This document shows positions 1 to 8,639 of a stretch of DNA of 45,193 bases, piece by piece (the first letter of the stretch is position 1; every line of letters begins with the position of its first letter). Under the pieces are notes generated by a model. It worked only from the letters and a program-made list of their open reading frames with translations, had not been told where the DNA came from and did not search any database. The stretch lies in NCBI GenBank assembly GCA_016870395.1, contig VGBT01000020.1, forward strand, positions 1-45,193. The letters run 5' to 3'. Source of the DNA: Actinomycetota bacterium (GTDB taxonomy: Bacteria; Actinomycetota; Acidimicrobiia; IMCC26256; JAENVU01). The translations under genes were made by a program, and so were the position numbers.

Positions 1-90
1 GAGCGCCGCCGGGGCCGCCCCGGGGCCGCATCGTTCGCCGACGAGCAGGCCGACCACGAGCGCGGCCAGGGCCGCGACCGCGCCGGTCAC
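1..90 (-). CDS. comEC: ComEC/Rec2-type DNA-uptake channel, N-terminal fragment
   Basis: Only the first 30 codons lie in the window; the gene runs off the left edge. The GTG start at 90 overlaps the comEA stop as GTGA, typical of coupled genes. The visible residues are hydrophobic (VTGAVAALAALVVGLLVGE), as expected for the first membrane segment of ComEC, the inner-membrane channel that passes single-stranded DNA into the cytoplasm. The identification rests mainly on position directly after comEA, the usual partner, because no diagnostic domain is visible in 30 residues. Confidence 0.6.
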   Translation of the reverse strand, partial: MTGAVAALAALVVGLLVGERCGPGAAPAAL

Positions 91-764
91 ACCGTGACCA
101 GGTCGCGCAGGTCGGCGAAGCGCATCTCGCCGATGCCTCGCACTTCGCGCAGCTGGGCGACGTCGGTGAAGCCCCCGAGCCGATCACGGGTCGTGAGGAT
201 CGCCGTCGCGAGCGTCGGACCGATGCCGGGCAGCGTCTCCAGCTCGGCCTGGGTCGCGGTGTTGAGGTCGATCGGGCCCGAGGTCGAACCGGCCTCGCCC
301 GAACCCGGTCCGGTCGCGGTCGCCACGGGGGCAGGCTGGCCGACCCTCGCCACCGCGACCCGCTGCCCGTCGCCGACCGGTGCCGCGAGGTTGAGCCGGT
401 CGAGATCGGCGTCGGCCAGTCCGCCTCCGGCCGCGGCGAGCGCGTCGGCCACCCGCGCACCGTCGCGCAGGCGGACGAGGCCGGGGTGCGCGACGGCGCC
501 CGCGACGTGGACGAGCACCTCGCGCGGCGCGCGCGTGGTGGAGGTGGTGGGGGTCGACGCGGCGACGGCCGGTCCTCGTATTGCGGTGCTGTCGTCTCCC
601 CCGCGTCCGAGATGGAACCAGACGAAGCCGGCGAGGCCGGCGACCACGAGCAGCGCGCCCGCGCGGACGCGTTGGCCTGTCGCGAGCTCACGGCCACGCT
701 GGACCAGCGCTGACCACGGGGCGCCCGGAGGCGCAGGACGGGGCGGATCTCGGGGTTCGGACAC
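87..764 (-). CDS. comEA: ComEA family helix-hairpin-helix DNA-binding protein
   Basis: A 225-residue membrane-anchored DNA receptor for uptake of external DNA. A transmembrane segment lies at about 35-52. A Thr/Ser-rich spacer follows at about 70-79, then an SLBB-like domain at about 82-140 (VHVAGAVAHPGLV). The C-terminus (165-225) is a double helix-hairpin-helix with IDLNTAT, LPGIGPTLA and VRGIGEMRF, the classic ComEA DNA-binding repeats. It overlaps comEC downstream by four bases. A 7-bp inverted repeat lies just upstream at 786-804. Family and length both fit well. Whether the host is naturally competent cannot be judged from this window. Confidence 0.9.
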   Translation of the reverse strand: MSEPRDPPRPAPPGAPWSALVQRGRELATGQRVRAGALLVVAGLAGFVWFHLGRGGDDSTAIRGPAVAASTPTTSTTRAPREVLVHVAGAVAHPGLVRLRDGARVADALAAAGGGLADADLDRLNLAAPVGDGQRVAVARVGQPAPVATATGPGSGEAGSTSGPIDLNTATQAELETLPGIGPTLATAILTTRDRLGGFTDVAQLREVRGIGEMRFADLRDLVTV

Positions 765-785
765 GGCTGCCTCCCGGATCGAGCA

Positions 786-804
786 CGCGTTCGAAGGGAA
801 CGCG
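786..804. terminator. Hairpin between HExxH gene and comEA
   Basis: A perfect 7-bp inverted repeat, CGCGTTC and GAACGCG with a 5-nt loop, sits in the 144-bp gap between the stop of the small HExxH gene (909) and the comEA start (764). There is no T-run on either strand. It could be a weak terminator or a processing or stabilising hairpin ahead of comEA. The remainder of 765-908 shows nothing recognisable. Confidence 0.3.
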
Positions 805-908
805 CACGGGGGCCACCTGGCGACCTGGCACGGCGAGGTGGCGCGGCGAGGTGAGGGGGAGGCGGCGGGGGAAGCCGGCTCGACGGTACCAGCCGCGTGC
901 GACGCCCG

Positions 909-1259
909 TCAGCGCGAGGCGCTACGGGCGCGGGCGCGGGCGTCGCGCTCGAACGAGATCGCAGCGTACGCCTGCTGGTGGGGCATGCCCGCGGCCCGGT
1001 GCCGCACGTACTCGCCGAGGTAGCGCGCGAGGAACGCGGCGCGGTGCTCGCGCCATTGCTGCACGTGCACGAGCTCGTGGGCGAGGAGCAGCTCGTCGTG
1101 CTCGTGCCCGCGACGGACCAGGACGAGCCGCCCGACGGTCATGGCCGCGACCCCGGGCACGAGCCACGGCACGACGACAACCCGAACCCGCACCCGATCG
1201 GTCATCGGGACGTGCCGGTACGCGCGCACGGCTTCGGGCGACAGCCGGTGCGCCCGCAC
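909..1259 (-). CDS. Small HExxH (gluzincin-like) protein coupled to leuS
   Basis: A 116-residue protein starting at GTG 1259, whose first base is the last base of the leuS TAG stop (TAGTG). A later ATG at 1205 would give 98 residues. The centre carries ELLLAHELVHVQQWREH, an HExxH zinc-protease-like motif followed by residues common in the DUF4157/M48-like superfamily. The C-terminus holds a tyrosine-rich stretch (RYLGEYVRH). It is far too short for a full metallopeptidase and no third zinc ligand is certain, so catalysis is unproven. Transcription with leuS seems likely from the overlap. It is not a recognised named gene. Confidence 0.6.
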   Translation of the reverse strand: MRAHRLSPEAVRAYRHVPMTDRVRVRVVVVPWLVPGVAAMTVGRLVLVRRGHEHDELLLAHELVHVQQWREHRAAFLARYLGEYVRHRAAGMPHQQAYAAISFERDARARARSASR

Positions 1260-4240
1260 TAGCCGACGACGAAGTTGACCAGCCGCGCGGGCACCACCAC
1301 GACCTTGCGGACGGTACGACCCGCGAGCATCGCGGCGATCGCGGGGTCGGCTCGCGCGACCGCCTCGGTGGTGTCGGCGTCGGCATCGGAGGGCACGGTG
1401 ACCCGGTGACGGACCTTGCCGTTCTCCTGCACCGGGACCTCGACGGTCTCCACCGCGAGCCACGCGGGATCCGCGACCGGGAAGGCGTCGTGGGCGAGCG
1501 ACGTCGCATGGCCCATCCGCTCCCACAGCTCCTCGGCGACGTGCGGCGCAAGCGGCGCGACCATCAGCACCAGGGCTGTCGCGACGTCGTCGGGCGCCGC
1601 TCCCCGATCGGCCACCACCTGCGTGAGGCGGTTGTTGAGGGTGATGAGCTTGGCGATCGCGGTGTTGAAGCCCAGGTCCGCCATGTCGCCGCGCACACCG
1701 GCGATCGTGCGGTGCAGCAGCCGGCGGGTCTCGTCGTCGGCCGGCTCGGTGGTCAGGCGCGCGAGTCCCGTGCCCTCGTCGACCAGGTTGCGCCACAGCC
1801 GTTGGAGGAAGCGGTGCACCCCGACGATGTCGCGCGTGCTCCAGGGCCGGGAGGCGTCGAGCGGGCCCGTGGACATCTCGTAGAGGCGCAACGTGTCGGC
1901 CCCGTACTCGCGGTACATCTCGTCGGGGGTGACGACGTTGCGCAGGCTCTTGCCCATCTTCCTGTACTCGCGGTCGACCGGCTGGTCGCCCAGGAAGTAC
2001 CGGCCGTCGCGCTCGACGACGTCGCTCGCCTCGACGTAGGCGCCGCGCGCGTCGGTGTACGCGTGGGCCTGGATGTAGCCCTGGTTGAAGAGGCGCTGGA
2101 ACGGCTCCGAGGTGGAGACGTGGCCGAGGTCGAAGAGCACCTTGTGCCAGAACCGCGCGTAGAGCAGGTGCAGCACCGCGTGCTCGACCCCACCCACGTA
2201 CAGGTCGACGCCTCCTACATGGTCGCGCTCGCTGCCCGCCGGGATACCCGGCGGGCGGTCGTTCGCCGCTCCGTCTGCGGCGTCGCGGGCACCAGCCATC
2301 CAATAGCGCTCGGCACTTGGAGACACGAACGCGGTCTCGTTGGTCGGGTCGAGGTAGCGCAGGTAGTACCAACAGGATCCGGCCCACTGCGGCATGGTGT
2401 TGAGCTCACGCCCATAGGTCTTCGGGCCGTCGCCGAGGTCGAGCTCCACCATGACCCACCGCTCGGCGCGTGCAAGCGGCGGCGCGGGGACGCTCTCGAC
2501 GTCGTCGGCCACGATCTCGGGCTCGAAGTCGGTGATCTCGGGGAGCTCGACGGGCAGCATCGCGTCGGGCAGGGCGACCGGCAGGTCGTGCTCGTCGTAG
2601 ACGATGGGGAACGGCTCGCCCCAGTACCGCTGGCGGCTGAAGAGCCAGTCACGCAGCTTGTAGGTGACCGTGGGGAGACCCAGGCCCTCCGCCTCCAGCC
2701 ATCCGTTGATCGCCTGCTTCGCCGCCTCGACGTGGAGGCCGTCGAGCGAGACGCCGTCGTTGGTCGAGTGCACGCCGACCCCGTCGCCGGTGAACGCCTC
2801 CGGCCACTCCCCCGCCGGCGTCCCGGCACCGACGCCGCGCTCGGACAGCCAGGTGTCGGAAGGCTGGACGACGCAGCGGATCGGGAGCGAGAACTCCTGT
2901 GCGAACTCGAAGTCGCGCTGGTCGTGCGCGGGTACGGCCATGATGGCCCCGGTGCCGTACCCCATCAGCACATAGTCGGCGACGAACACGGGCACGGGAG
3001 CACCGTTCACGGGGTTGGTCGCGAACGCGCCGGTGAACACGCCGGTCTTCACCCTCCCCTCGGCCTGGCGTTCGAGCTCGCTCTTCTGTGCGGCGAACTC
3101 CCGATAGCGCCGGATCGCCTCGGGCGGACCGACATCGGTGCCGAAGATGCCGCGCCAGTCGGCCGGGACGTCGTTGAGCTCCTCGCCGATCATGGCGTCG
3201 GGCCACTCGTTGGGGACGATCACGTCGAGCAACGGGTGCTCGGGCGCGAGCACCATGTAGGTCGCGCCGAAGAGGGTGTCGGGACGCGTCGTGAAGACGG
3301 TGATCACGGCGTCCTCGTGACCGGCGACGGGGAAGTCGACCTCGGCACCCTCGCTGCGCCCGATCCAGTTCCGCTGCATGAGCTTGATCGAGTCGGACCA
3401 GTCGAGCGCATCGAGGTCTGCGAGCAGCCGCTCCGCGTACGCGGTGATCCGCAGCATCCACTGCTTCAAGGGACGCCGGTAGACGGGATGGTTGCCCCGC
3501 TCGCTGCGGCCGTCGGCGGTGACCTCCTCGTTGGCCAGCACCGTGCCGAGCGCCGGACACCAGTTGACCTGGGCCTCGTCGAGATACGCGAGGCGGTACC
3601 CGTCGACGAGCTCACGGCGCTCGAGCTCGGTGAGCTCGGACCAGCCGACCTCGGGGTCGGCCTCGAGCAGTGGGATCAGCTCGTCGATCGGACGGGCCCG
3701 GTCGGCGTCGGCGTCGTAGAAGGCGTTGAAGATCTGCAGGAAGATCCACTGCGTCCAGCGGTAGTACGCGACGTCGGTGGTCGCGATGCTGCGGCGGGGA
3801 TCGTGGCCGAGCCCGAGCGCGCGCAGCTGACGGCGCATGTTGGCGATGTTCGCCTCGGTGGTGACACGCGGGTGCTGGCCGGTCTGCACCGCGTACTGCT
3901 CGGCCGGGAGCCCGAACGCGTCGTAGCCCATCGCGTGCAGCACGTTGTACCCGGTCATCCGCTTGAAGCGGGCGTACACGTCGGTGCCGATGTAGCCGAG
4001 CGGGTGACCGACGTGGAGCCCCGCGCCACTGGGGTACGGGAACATGTCGAGCACGAAGAGCTTGTCGCGCTCTGCAAACGCGGCGAAGCCCTCGGAGAGC
4101 GGGCCCGACGGGTTGGGCGCCCAGAAGGTGCGCCGCTCCTCCCAGCGGTCCTGCCACTTCGCCTCGATCTCGGTCGCGAGGCGTGCGTCGTAGCGGTGGC
4201 GCGGGGTGTCGTCAGCGGTCGGTGCGGCGGCGTCGCTCAT
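1259..4240 (-). CDS. leuS: Leucine--tRNA ligase
   Basis: A cytosolic class I aminoacyl-tRNA synthetase charging tRNA-Leu, 993 residues. The HIGH signature appears as [13 protein letters not shown] near residue 75. The KMSKS loop is KMGKS near 763, a variant I know from other actinobacterial LeuS. The CP1 editing region lies between them with [12 protein letters not shown], and an anticodon-binding C-terminal region ends in RLVNFVVG. The length is slightly above the usual 850-970, partly through a Gly/Asp-rich insertion just before [10 protein letters not shown]. It begins at ATG 4240 and is followed by the coupled HExxH gene and then comEA/comEC, an order I know from related actinobacteria. 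Confidence 0.97.
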   Translation of the reverse strand: MSDAAAPTADDTPRHRYDARLATEIEAKWQDRWEERRTFWAPNPSGPLSEGFAAFAERDKLFVLDMFPYPSGAGLHVGHPLGYIGTDVYARFKRMTGYNVLHAMGYDAFGLPAEQYAVQTGQHPRVTTEANIANMRRQLRALGLGHDPRRSIATTDVAYYRWTQWIFLQIFNAFYDADADRARPIDELIPLLEADPEVGWSELTELERRELVDGYRLAYLDEAQVNWCPALGTVLANEEVTADGRSERGNHPVYRRPLKQWMLRITAYAERLLADLDALDWSDSIKLMQRNWIGRSEGAEVDFPVAGHEDAVITVFTTRPDTLFGATYMVLAPEHPLLDVIVPNEWPDAMIGEELNDVPADWRGIFGTDVGPPEAIRRYREFAAQKSELERQAEGRVKTGVFTGAFATNPVNGAPVPVFVADYVLMGYGTGAIMAVPAHDQRDFEFAQEFSLPIRCVVQPSDTWLSERGVGAGTPAGEWPEAFTGDGVGVHSTNDGVSLDGLHVEAAKQAINGWLEAEGLGLPTVTYKLRDWLFSRQRYWGEPFPIVYDEHDLPVALPDAMLPVELPEITDFEPEIVADDVESVPAPPLARAERWVMVELDLGDGPKTYGRELNTMPQWAGSCWYYLRYLDPTNETAFVSPSAERYWMAGARDAADGAANDRPPGIPAGSERDHVGGVDLYVGGVEHAVLHLLYARFWHKVLFDLGHVSTSEPFQRLFNQGYIQAHAYTDARGAYVEASDVVERDGRYFLGDQPVDREYRKMGKSLRNVVTPDEMYREYGADTLRLYEMSTGPLDASRPWSTRDIVGVHRFLQRLWRNLVDEGTGLARLTTEPADDETRRLLHRTIAGVRGDMADLGFNTAIAKLITLNNRLTQVVADRGAAPDDVATALVLMVAPLAPHVAEELWERMGHATSLAHDAFPVADPAWLAVETVEVPVQENGKVRHRVTVPSDADADTTEAVARADPAIAAMLAGRTVRKVVVVPARLVNFVVG

Positions 4241-4361
4241 GGTGCGGCGAGCGTACCGACCTCTCCCGTGCCGGCCGGGCCTGGCTGTCGCACCCCACCG
4301 GTACCGTCACGCACATGTGTTCGGTCTGCGAGAGCTTCGAGGCCCGCCAGGGCGCGGCTGG

Positions 4362-4367
4362 TATCGT
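4362..4367 (+). promoter_or_regulatory. Candidate -10 element for tRNA-Ala
   Basis: TATCGT lies 13 bases before the tRNA-Ala gene. It fits the TANNNT pattern of actinobacterial housekeeping promoters, and the same hexamer precedes tRNA-Pro in this window. No good -35 hexamer is seen at 16-18 bp. Confidence 0.35.
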
Positions 4368-4380
4368 TGACGTTCCCAAT

Positions 4381-4453
<73 letters not shown>

Positions 4454-4485
4454 CCGATCTAATAGCCGGTTTTCATCGACGGTGG

Positions 4486-4818
4486 AGATGCATCGGCTTC
4501 TGTCTCGTCGGCGTGGTAGCCGGGGAGAGCACCTTCGCGATCACGGACGCGAGCCGCCGCTTCCGGGTCGACGGCTCTCGCCGAAGGCGGTTCGTCCTCC
4601 AGGTCGCGATGGCGCGTCGAGATCGGCGACTCCTGGAAGCCCTACAGACGTTCCTCGGGTGCGGGTCGATCCATGACTCACCCGCGCGGGGCGCCGAGTG
4701 GCAGCCGATGAGCGCCTTTGCAATCGCCTCGCGAACGGCGCATGCCGCCGCAACGATCCCGTTCGCCGAGGCGTTCCCACCACCGTGTCCAAAGCGATCG
4801 CAGTACGAGGCATGGGTT
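4486..4818 (+). pseudogene. LAGLIDADG-type homing endonuclease remnant (copy 1)
   Basis: Directly after tRNA-Ala an open frame reads FCLVGVVAGESTFAI, matching the first LAGLIDADG helix and strand (the family pattern is LxGFxxGEGxF). It continues with VAMARRDRRLLEALQTFLG, CGSIHD and FAIASRTAHAAATIPFAEAF, then KRSQYEAW, all in the order expected for a single-motif LAGLIDADG DNA endonuclease. The only usable start is a GTG at 4513 inside the motif, and similarity stops at about 4818, where the next remnant takes over in another frame. The usual Gly of GEG is Ser. I read this as a decayed gene of a family that cuts DNA to spread itself. The family call is from pattern recognition only. Confidence 0.55.
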
Positions 4819-4819
4819 C

Positions 4820-5098
4820 ATGGTCGAATCTCGGCGCCGTCGACCTCACTACGACGACGAGATCCCGTTTGCCATCCGATCCCTGCGGGACCACCTCGCA
4901 GTGACGATCCCCTTCATGGACGTGCACCTGCCCGAGTCGTACAAGCGGACGCAGTACCTCGCGTGGCGGGCGGAGCTGATGGAGTACTGGGAGCACCGGG
5001 CCAAGCGGGTTCGGGCGTGCACGGTCGGCGGCTGCGAGGCGCCGCGGCGCGCCCACGGCCTCTGCCGCCATCACCTCTTCGCACTCAGGGGACACTGA
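4820..5098 (+). CDS. C-terminal part of a homing-endonuclease-like protein (copy 2), Cys/His motif
   Basis: A 92-residue frame from ATG 4820 (purine-rich CGAGG nine bases upstream). Its first half, FAIRSLRDHLAVTIPFMDVH followed by KRTQYLAW, repeats the pattern at the end of the upstream remnant (FAIASRTAHAAATIPFAEAF, KRSQYEAW). It is therefore a second copy of the same domain without its LAGLIDADG half. It ends with a compact Cys/His motif, CTVGGCEAPRRAHGLCRHH, of the kind used to bind zinc. It may be translated, but it is probably the surviving 3' part of a second gene. Deletion or recombination between tandem paralogues would explain the junction at 4819. Confidence 0.5.
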   Translation: MVESRRRRPHYDDEIPFAIRSLRDHLAVTIPFMDVHLPESYKRTQYLAWRAELMEYWEHRAKRVRACTVGGCEAPRRAHGLCRHHLFALRGH

Positions 5099-5155
5099 GC
5101 ATCCGGCGGCACCGTCCCGCATCGAGCCCCTAGCATCGACGGCCGGAGGGACGAC

Positions 5156-6751
5156 GTGGCCGAAGGCGCAGACGAGGGCAGGCAGACCGCGCGACGCCTG
5201 ATCCCTCCGGCCCTGGCAGTGACCGCGCTGTCGCTCGTCCTCTACGGCTGGCCGGCCCCTCGCCTCTCGGAGGAGCTCTACCTCCCTCTGGTCAAGCGCG
5301 CCGGCGACCCTGATTACCTCCGCGGCGACTGGACCTTCTCCGGCGCCTTCCCGGAGCACTGGGTCTTCAACCACCTGCTCGCGCCGCTCGGGCGCGCACT
5401 GCCGATCGAGGTGCTCGGCTGGGTCGGCCGGTTGGCGACCTGGCCGCTGCTCGCGTACTTGCTGGTCGGACTGGTCGGTCGGCTCCGGATCCGCCCGTGG
5501 GCCGCTGCCGGCGCGGTGATGCTCTGGCTCGTCGCCAATCAGGCCGTGTTGGGCGGCGAGTGGATCCTCGGAACGTTCGAGGCCAAGACGGTCGCCTACT
5601 GCTTCCTGCTCGGGGCGCTCCACGCATCGCTGTCAGGCCGGGTCCCGCTGGCCCTGGTGCTGCTCGGCACGACCCTCGCCTTGCATCCCGCCGTCGGGCT
5701 CTGGGGCGCGTGGGCCGGCAGCATCGCGCTGCTGGCCCTTCCCGAGACCCGCCGCGCGACACTCCGGTGGTGCTGGCTCGGACTGTGCTTCGCCGCTCCG
5801 GGACTGGTGGAGGGCTTCGCCGCGATCGGCCCGGCCACCGACGCGTTGCGTCAGTTCGTCGTCCTCGTCGCGATCCCCTACCACACTGACCCGTTCTTCG
5901 GGGGCACGACTGCGGGCGGGTGGCAGGCCGGGCTTCGGATCGGACTGCTGCTCGCGATGTTCGCTGCCAACCTGTGGGCGTTCCGCCGGTCGAGCCGCGA
6001 CCTCGCCCAGCGATACCTGGCCGCGTTCCAGATCGCCGCCGCGGTTCCGTTCGCGCTCGGCATCGTCGCTCGGGTCCTCGGGCTCTGGTCGTTCCTCCAG
6101 CTGATGCCGTTCCGGTCGTTCCCGCTCTTCGTCCCGCTCGTGTTCTTCGCCCAGGTCGTCCGGCTCGCAAGCGAGTCCTGGCACACCGGTCCCGCGCCCG
6201 GGACCAGCCGCCGTGCCAGACGCCGCGCCGAGAGGAGCGGGCGCCGGCGCGCGGTCGGCCTCGTCTCGGGCGCGGCGTTCATCGCGCTCCTCGGCACCGC
6301 GCCGCTACTCGCAGCACCGCGCATGGCGGCCCGCAACCTCGCGGCCTGGACGGGACGCGACGACGAGGGCGCGGCGTTCGAATGGATTCGTGAGAACACG
6401 ACGCCGTCGACACGCTGCATCGTTTCCGTCGACCGGCAGGACGCGTTCTCTCGCACCCAGCGCCCCCTCGTCGCGAACTGGCAGGCCATCCGCTACGACG
6501 ATCTCGCGGCGTGGAAGCGGAGGGTCGTCGATCTCGTGGGCAGTCCCGCGACCTTCGACGGACCCGGCTGGACCGGCGACCTCGAGCACCTACGAGACGC
6601 GTACGCCGGGCTCGACGCGACGCAGGTCGAGCGGATCGCTCGCCGTTACGACGCCACGTGCCTCGTCAGCACCACCCACTATCCGTTCCCGGTGCGCCAC
6701 CGCGAGGGCGACGTACGCATCTATCGGATCGACAAGGGCGGGCGTCCATAG
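5156..6751 (+). CDS. GT-C-like polytopic membrane protein
   Basis: A 531-residue integral membrane protein with roughly ten hydrophobic segments between 15 and 400 and a soluble C-terminal domain. The GTG start at 5156 is set by GGAGGG five bases upstream. The first large loop carries DPDYLRGDW (51-59), an acidic pattern like that in the first external loop of GT-C glycosyltransferases. The C-terminal domain opens with FEWIRENTTPSTR (near 408), a motif common after the membrane part of PMT/STT3-like proteins. It likely transfers sugars from lipid-linked donors outside the membrane, but substrate and catalysis are unproven. The downstream HisH/HisF-like pair suggests a role in a modified surface glycan. 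Confidence 0.6.
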   Translation: MAEGADEGRQTARRLIPPALAVTALSLVLYGWPAPRLSEELYLPLVKRAGDPDYLRGDWTFSGAFPEHWVFNHLLAPLGRALPIEVLGWVGRLATWPLLAYLLVGLVGRLRIRPWAAAGAVMLWLVANQAVLGGEWILGTFEAKTVAYCFLLGALHASLSGRVPLALVLLGTTLALHPAVGLWGAWAGSIALLALPETRRATLRWCWLGLCFAAPGLVEGFAAIGPATDALRQFVVLVAIPYHTDPFFGGTTAGGWQAGLRIGLLLAMFAANLWAFRRSSRDLAQRYLAAFQIAAAVPFALGIVARVLGLWSFLQLMPFRSFPLFVPLVFFAQVVRLASESWHTGPAPGTSRRARRRAERSGRRRAVGLVSGAAFIALLGTAPLLAAPRMAARNLAAWTGRDDEGAAFEWIRENTTPSTRCIVSVDRQDAFSRTQRPLVANWQAIRYDDLAAWKRRVVDLVGSPATFDGPGWTGDLEHLRDAYAGLDATQVERIARRYDATCLVSTTHYPFPVRHREGDVRIYRIDKGGRP

Positions 6752-6793
6752 ACTGAGCGGCCTCGACCGCGCACGAGGTGCCAACGCTTACCG

Positions 6794-6838
6794 ATGTTCG
6801 ACCCTGCCAACCCCTACGTCCGGGCCGCTCGGCAATGA
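6794..6838 (+). other. Possible 14-codon upstream peptide overlapping hisH-like start
   Basis: ATG 6794 opens a short frame reading MFDPANPYVRAARQ and ending in TGA at 6836-6838, which overlaps the ATG of the hisH-like gene as ATGA. Such an overlap could couple translation of the pair. Its ribosome-binding site (ACGAGG) is 13 or more bases away, so initiation would be weak. It may equally be chance. Confidence 0.2.
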
Positions 6839-7449
6839 TCGGTGTCGTCGACTACCGCGCGGGCAACGCTCCGAGCGTCATGTACGCGCTCGACCGGCTC
6901 GGTCTCGAAGCTCGGCTCGTCGCCGGTGCGCAGGACGTGCGCGCGGTCGACCGGCTCATCCTTCCCGGAGTCGGCGCCGCGCGGGCCACGATCGACTCGC
7001 TCGCGGCTTCGGGCCTCGTCGACGCCCTGACTCACCAGGCGCTGGTCGAGCGGGTCCCGTTCCTGGGCATCTGCATCGGCCTCCAGGTCCTGTTCGAACG
7101 CAGCGAGGAGGGTCCGACCAAGTGTCTGGGCTGGCTGCCGGGCGAGGTGCTCCGCTTCCCATCGACCGGCCGCGTCCCCCAGATCGGCTGGAACGGCGTG
7201 CGGTTCGACCGACCGCACCCGCTGGTGGCCGCGCTCCCCGACCCGTCGTACTGCTACTTCGTGAACTCGTATCACGCGATCCCGGCCGACCCGGCGGTCG
7301 TGCTCGGCCGCGCGGACTACAGCGTCGAGTTCACCGCGATGGTGGCGCACGGCAACATCGCGGCCACCCAGTTCCACGCGGAGAAGAGCGGTGAGCTCGG
7401 GCTCCGGATCCTCTCGGCCTTCGCGACCTGGGACGGCGCGCCGTGCTGA
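6835..7449 (+). CDS. HisH-like glutamine amidotransferase (imidazole glycerol phosphate synthase subunit paralogue)
   Basis: A class I glutaminase of 204 residues with a full triad: Cys80 in FLGICIGLQ, His181 and Glu183 in QFHAEK. The family supplies ammonia from glutamine to HisF for imidazole glycerol phosphate formation. The usual PHMGWN motif reads PQIGWN (115-120), a His-to-Gln change near the HisF interface. A GTG at 6778 would add 19 residues without family support, so ATG 6835 is preferred. It overlaps the HisF-like gene by 7 bases and is not near other histidine genes. It could be the host's histidine enzyme or, more likely, part of a surface-sugar amidination route such as HisH2/HisF2. 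Confidence 0.8.
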   Translation: MIGVVDYRAGNAPSVMYALDRLGLEARLVAGAQDVRAVDRLILPGVGAARATIDSLAASGLVDALTHQALVERVPFLGICIGLQVLFERSEEGPTKCLGWLPGEVLRFPSTGRVPQIGWNGVRFDRPHPLVAALPDPSYCYFVNSYHAIPADPAVVLGRADYSVEFTAMVAHGNIAATQFHAEKSGELGLRILSAFATWDGAPC

Positions 7450-8243
7450 CCCGGCGTCTGATCGCGTGCTTCGACGTCGTCGAGGGTCGGGTCACGAAAG
7501 CCCAGCAGTTCCAAGACAACATCGACGTCGCACCGGCCGCCGACCTGGCCCGACAGCTCTACGCGGACCAGATCGACGAGATCGTCTTCTACGACATCAT
7601 GGCCAGCGCCCAGAAGCGGCCCATCGACCTGGCGACCGTGCGCGACGTCGGCCAACACGTCTTCGTCCCCTTCACGGTCGGAGGGGGAATCCGCTCCGTC
7701 GACGACATGTTCGACGTGCTCAAGGCCGGGGCCGAGAAGATCAGCATCGACTCCATGGCCGTGCGCAACCCCCAGATCGTGCGCGACGGCGCCGAGGCAT
7801 TCGGCAGCCAGTGCGTGGTGCTGTCCACACAGGTGAAGCACGTCGGTGTCCGCGACGGCATCCCCAGCGGGTATGAGATCTTCATCGACGGCGCCCGCCA
7901 GGCCACCGGCCTCGACGCCGTCGACTGGGTGCGGCGCGGCGAGGACCTAGGCGCCGGAGAGATCGTGGTCAACAGCATCGACCGCGACGGCACCGCCTCT
8001 GGGTACGACCTGACGATCACGCAGGCGGTCGCCGACGCCGTGAACGTCCCAGTCATCGCGTCCGGGGGCGCCGGCACGGTCGACCACATCGCCGCGGGAC
8101 TCACCGACGGCGGTGCCTCGGCCGCGATCGTCTCCTCGATCCTCTACTCACCGCGCTTCGAACGGAACCTCGGGGTGCGCGAGCTCAAGGCAGCCCTGCT
8201 CGCGCTCGGGGTGCCGATGCGCCCCTGGGTCGAGGGCGGGTAG
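7443..8243 (+). CDS. HisF-like cyclase paralogue with Asp130 replaced by Gln
   Basis: A 266-residue TIM barrel clearly of the HisF family. Asp11 (IACFDVVEGRVTK), Lys19, the phosphate-binding FTVGGGIRS and ASGGAGT, and the SIDRDGT strand are all present. By alignment from memory to the Thermotoga HisF sequence, the second acid/base residue, Asp130 of VVVAIDAKRV, falls on Gln130 here (VVLSTQVKHV). The loop after it is longer (VGVRDGIPSGYEIFIDGA). Loss of a catalytic Asp argues against ordinary histidine synthesis and for a changed reaction or substrate. The gene overlaps the HisH-like gene, so the two very likely form a complex. The stop lies 22 bp from the convergent rsfS gene. Confidence 0.8.
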   Translation: MLTRRLIACFDVVEGRVTKAQQFQDNIDVAPAADLARQLYADQIDEIVFYDIMASAQKRPIDLATVRDVGQHVFVPFTVGGGIRSVDDMFDVLKAGAEKISIDSMAVRNPQIVRDGAEAFGSQCVVLSTQVKHVGVRDGIPSGYEIFIDGARQATGLDAVDWVRRGEDLGAGEIVVNSIDRDGTASGYDLTITQAVADAVNVPVIASGGAGTVDHIAAGLTDGGASAAIVSSILYSPRFERNLGVRELKAALLALGVPMRPWVEGG

Positions 8244-8265
8244 GCCGACCCGTCAGAAGGCCCGG

Positions 8266-8631
8266 TCAGAGAGCCGCGGTGGCGGGGCGTTCCCAGTCGA
8301 CGCGCGGGGCGTCGGCCCAGAGCCGTTCGAGGTCGTAGTACTCACGCGCATCCTGCAGGAACACGTGGACGACGAGGTCGCCGTAGTCCATCAACACCCA
8401 CGACGCGTCGGCCAGCCCCTCTACCGCGCAGGGAGCGGCGTCGGCCTCCAGCTTCAGCGCCAGCTGGACCTCGTCGCAGATCGTCCGCACCTGGCGCACG
8501 TTGCCACCGGTCGTGATGACGAAGGCGTCGGTGATCCCGATGATGTCGCCCACGCCCAGGACGACGGTGTCCTCGCCCTTCTTCTCGGCCGCCGCCCTCG
8601 CGGCGACGGCAGCTCGTCCGTACGCGTCCAG
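8266..8631 (-). CDS. rsfS: Ribosomal silencing factor RsfS (start codon unclear)
   Basis: A protein of the RsfS/Iojap family, which binds ribosomal protein L14 and blocks subunit joining under starvation. The core is clear: EKKGEDTVVLGVGDIIGITD, ITTGGNVRQVRTICDEV, VLMDYGDLVVHVFLQDAREYYDLERLW. The conserved N-terminal helix (YGRAAVAARAAAEKKGEDT) continues upstream of the first GTG (8553), but no ATG, GTG or TTG occurs in that frame for over 100 bases. The best candidate is CTG at 8631, five bases after AGGGG, which overlaps the stop of the lytR-like gene. That gives 121 residues, the usual length. Starting at GTG 8553 would remove a conserved part. Confidence 0.8.
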   Translation of the reverse strand: MDAYGRAAVAARAAAEKKGEDTVVLGVGDIIGITDAFVITTGGNVRQVRTICDEVQLALKLEADAAPCAVEGLADASWVLMDYGDLVVHVFLQDAREYYDLERLWADAPRVDWERPATAAL

Positions 8632-8639
8632 AAAGACCC

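Noticed and set aside
909-2387. A 492-codon minus-strand frame containing the small HExxH protein
   Set aside because: Only the last 116 codons after the leuS stop look like a protein; the rest is leuS read in another frame.
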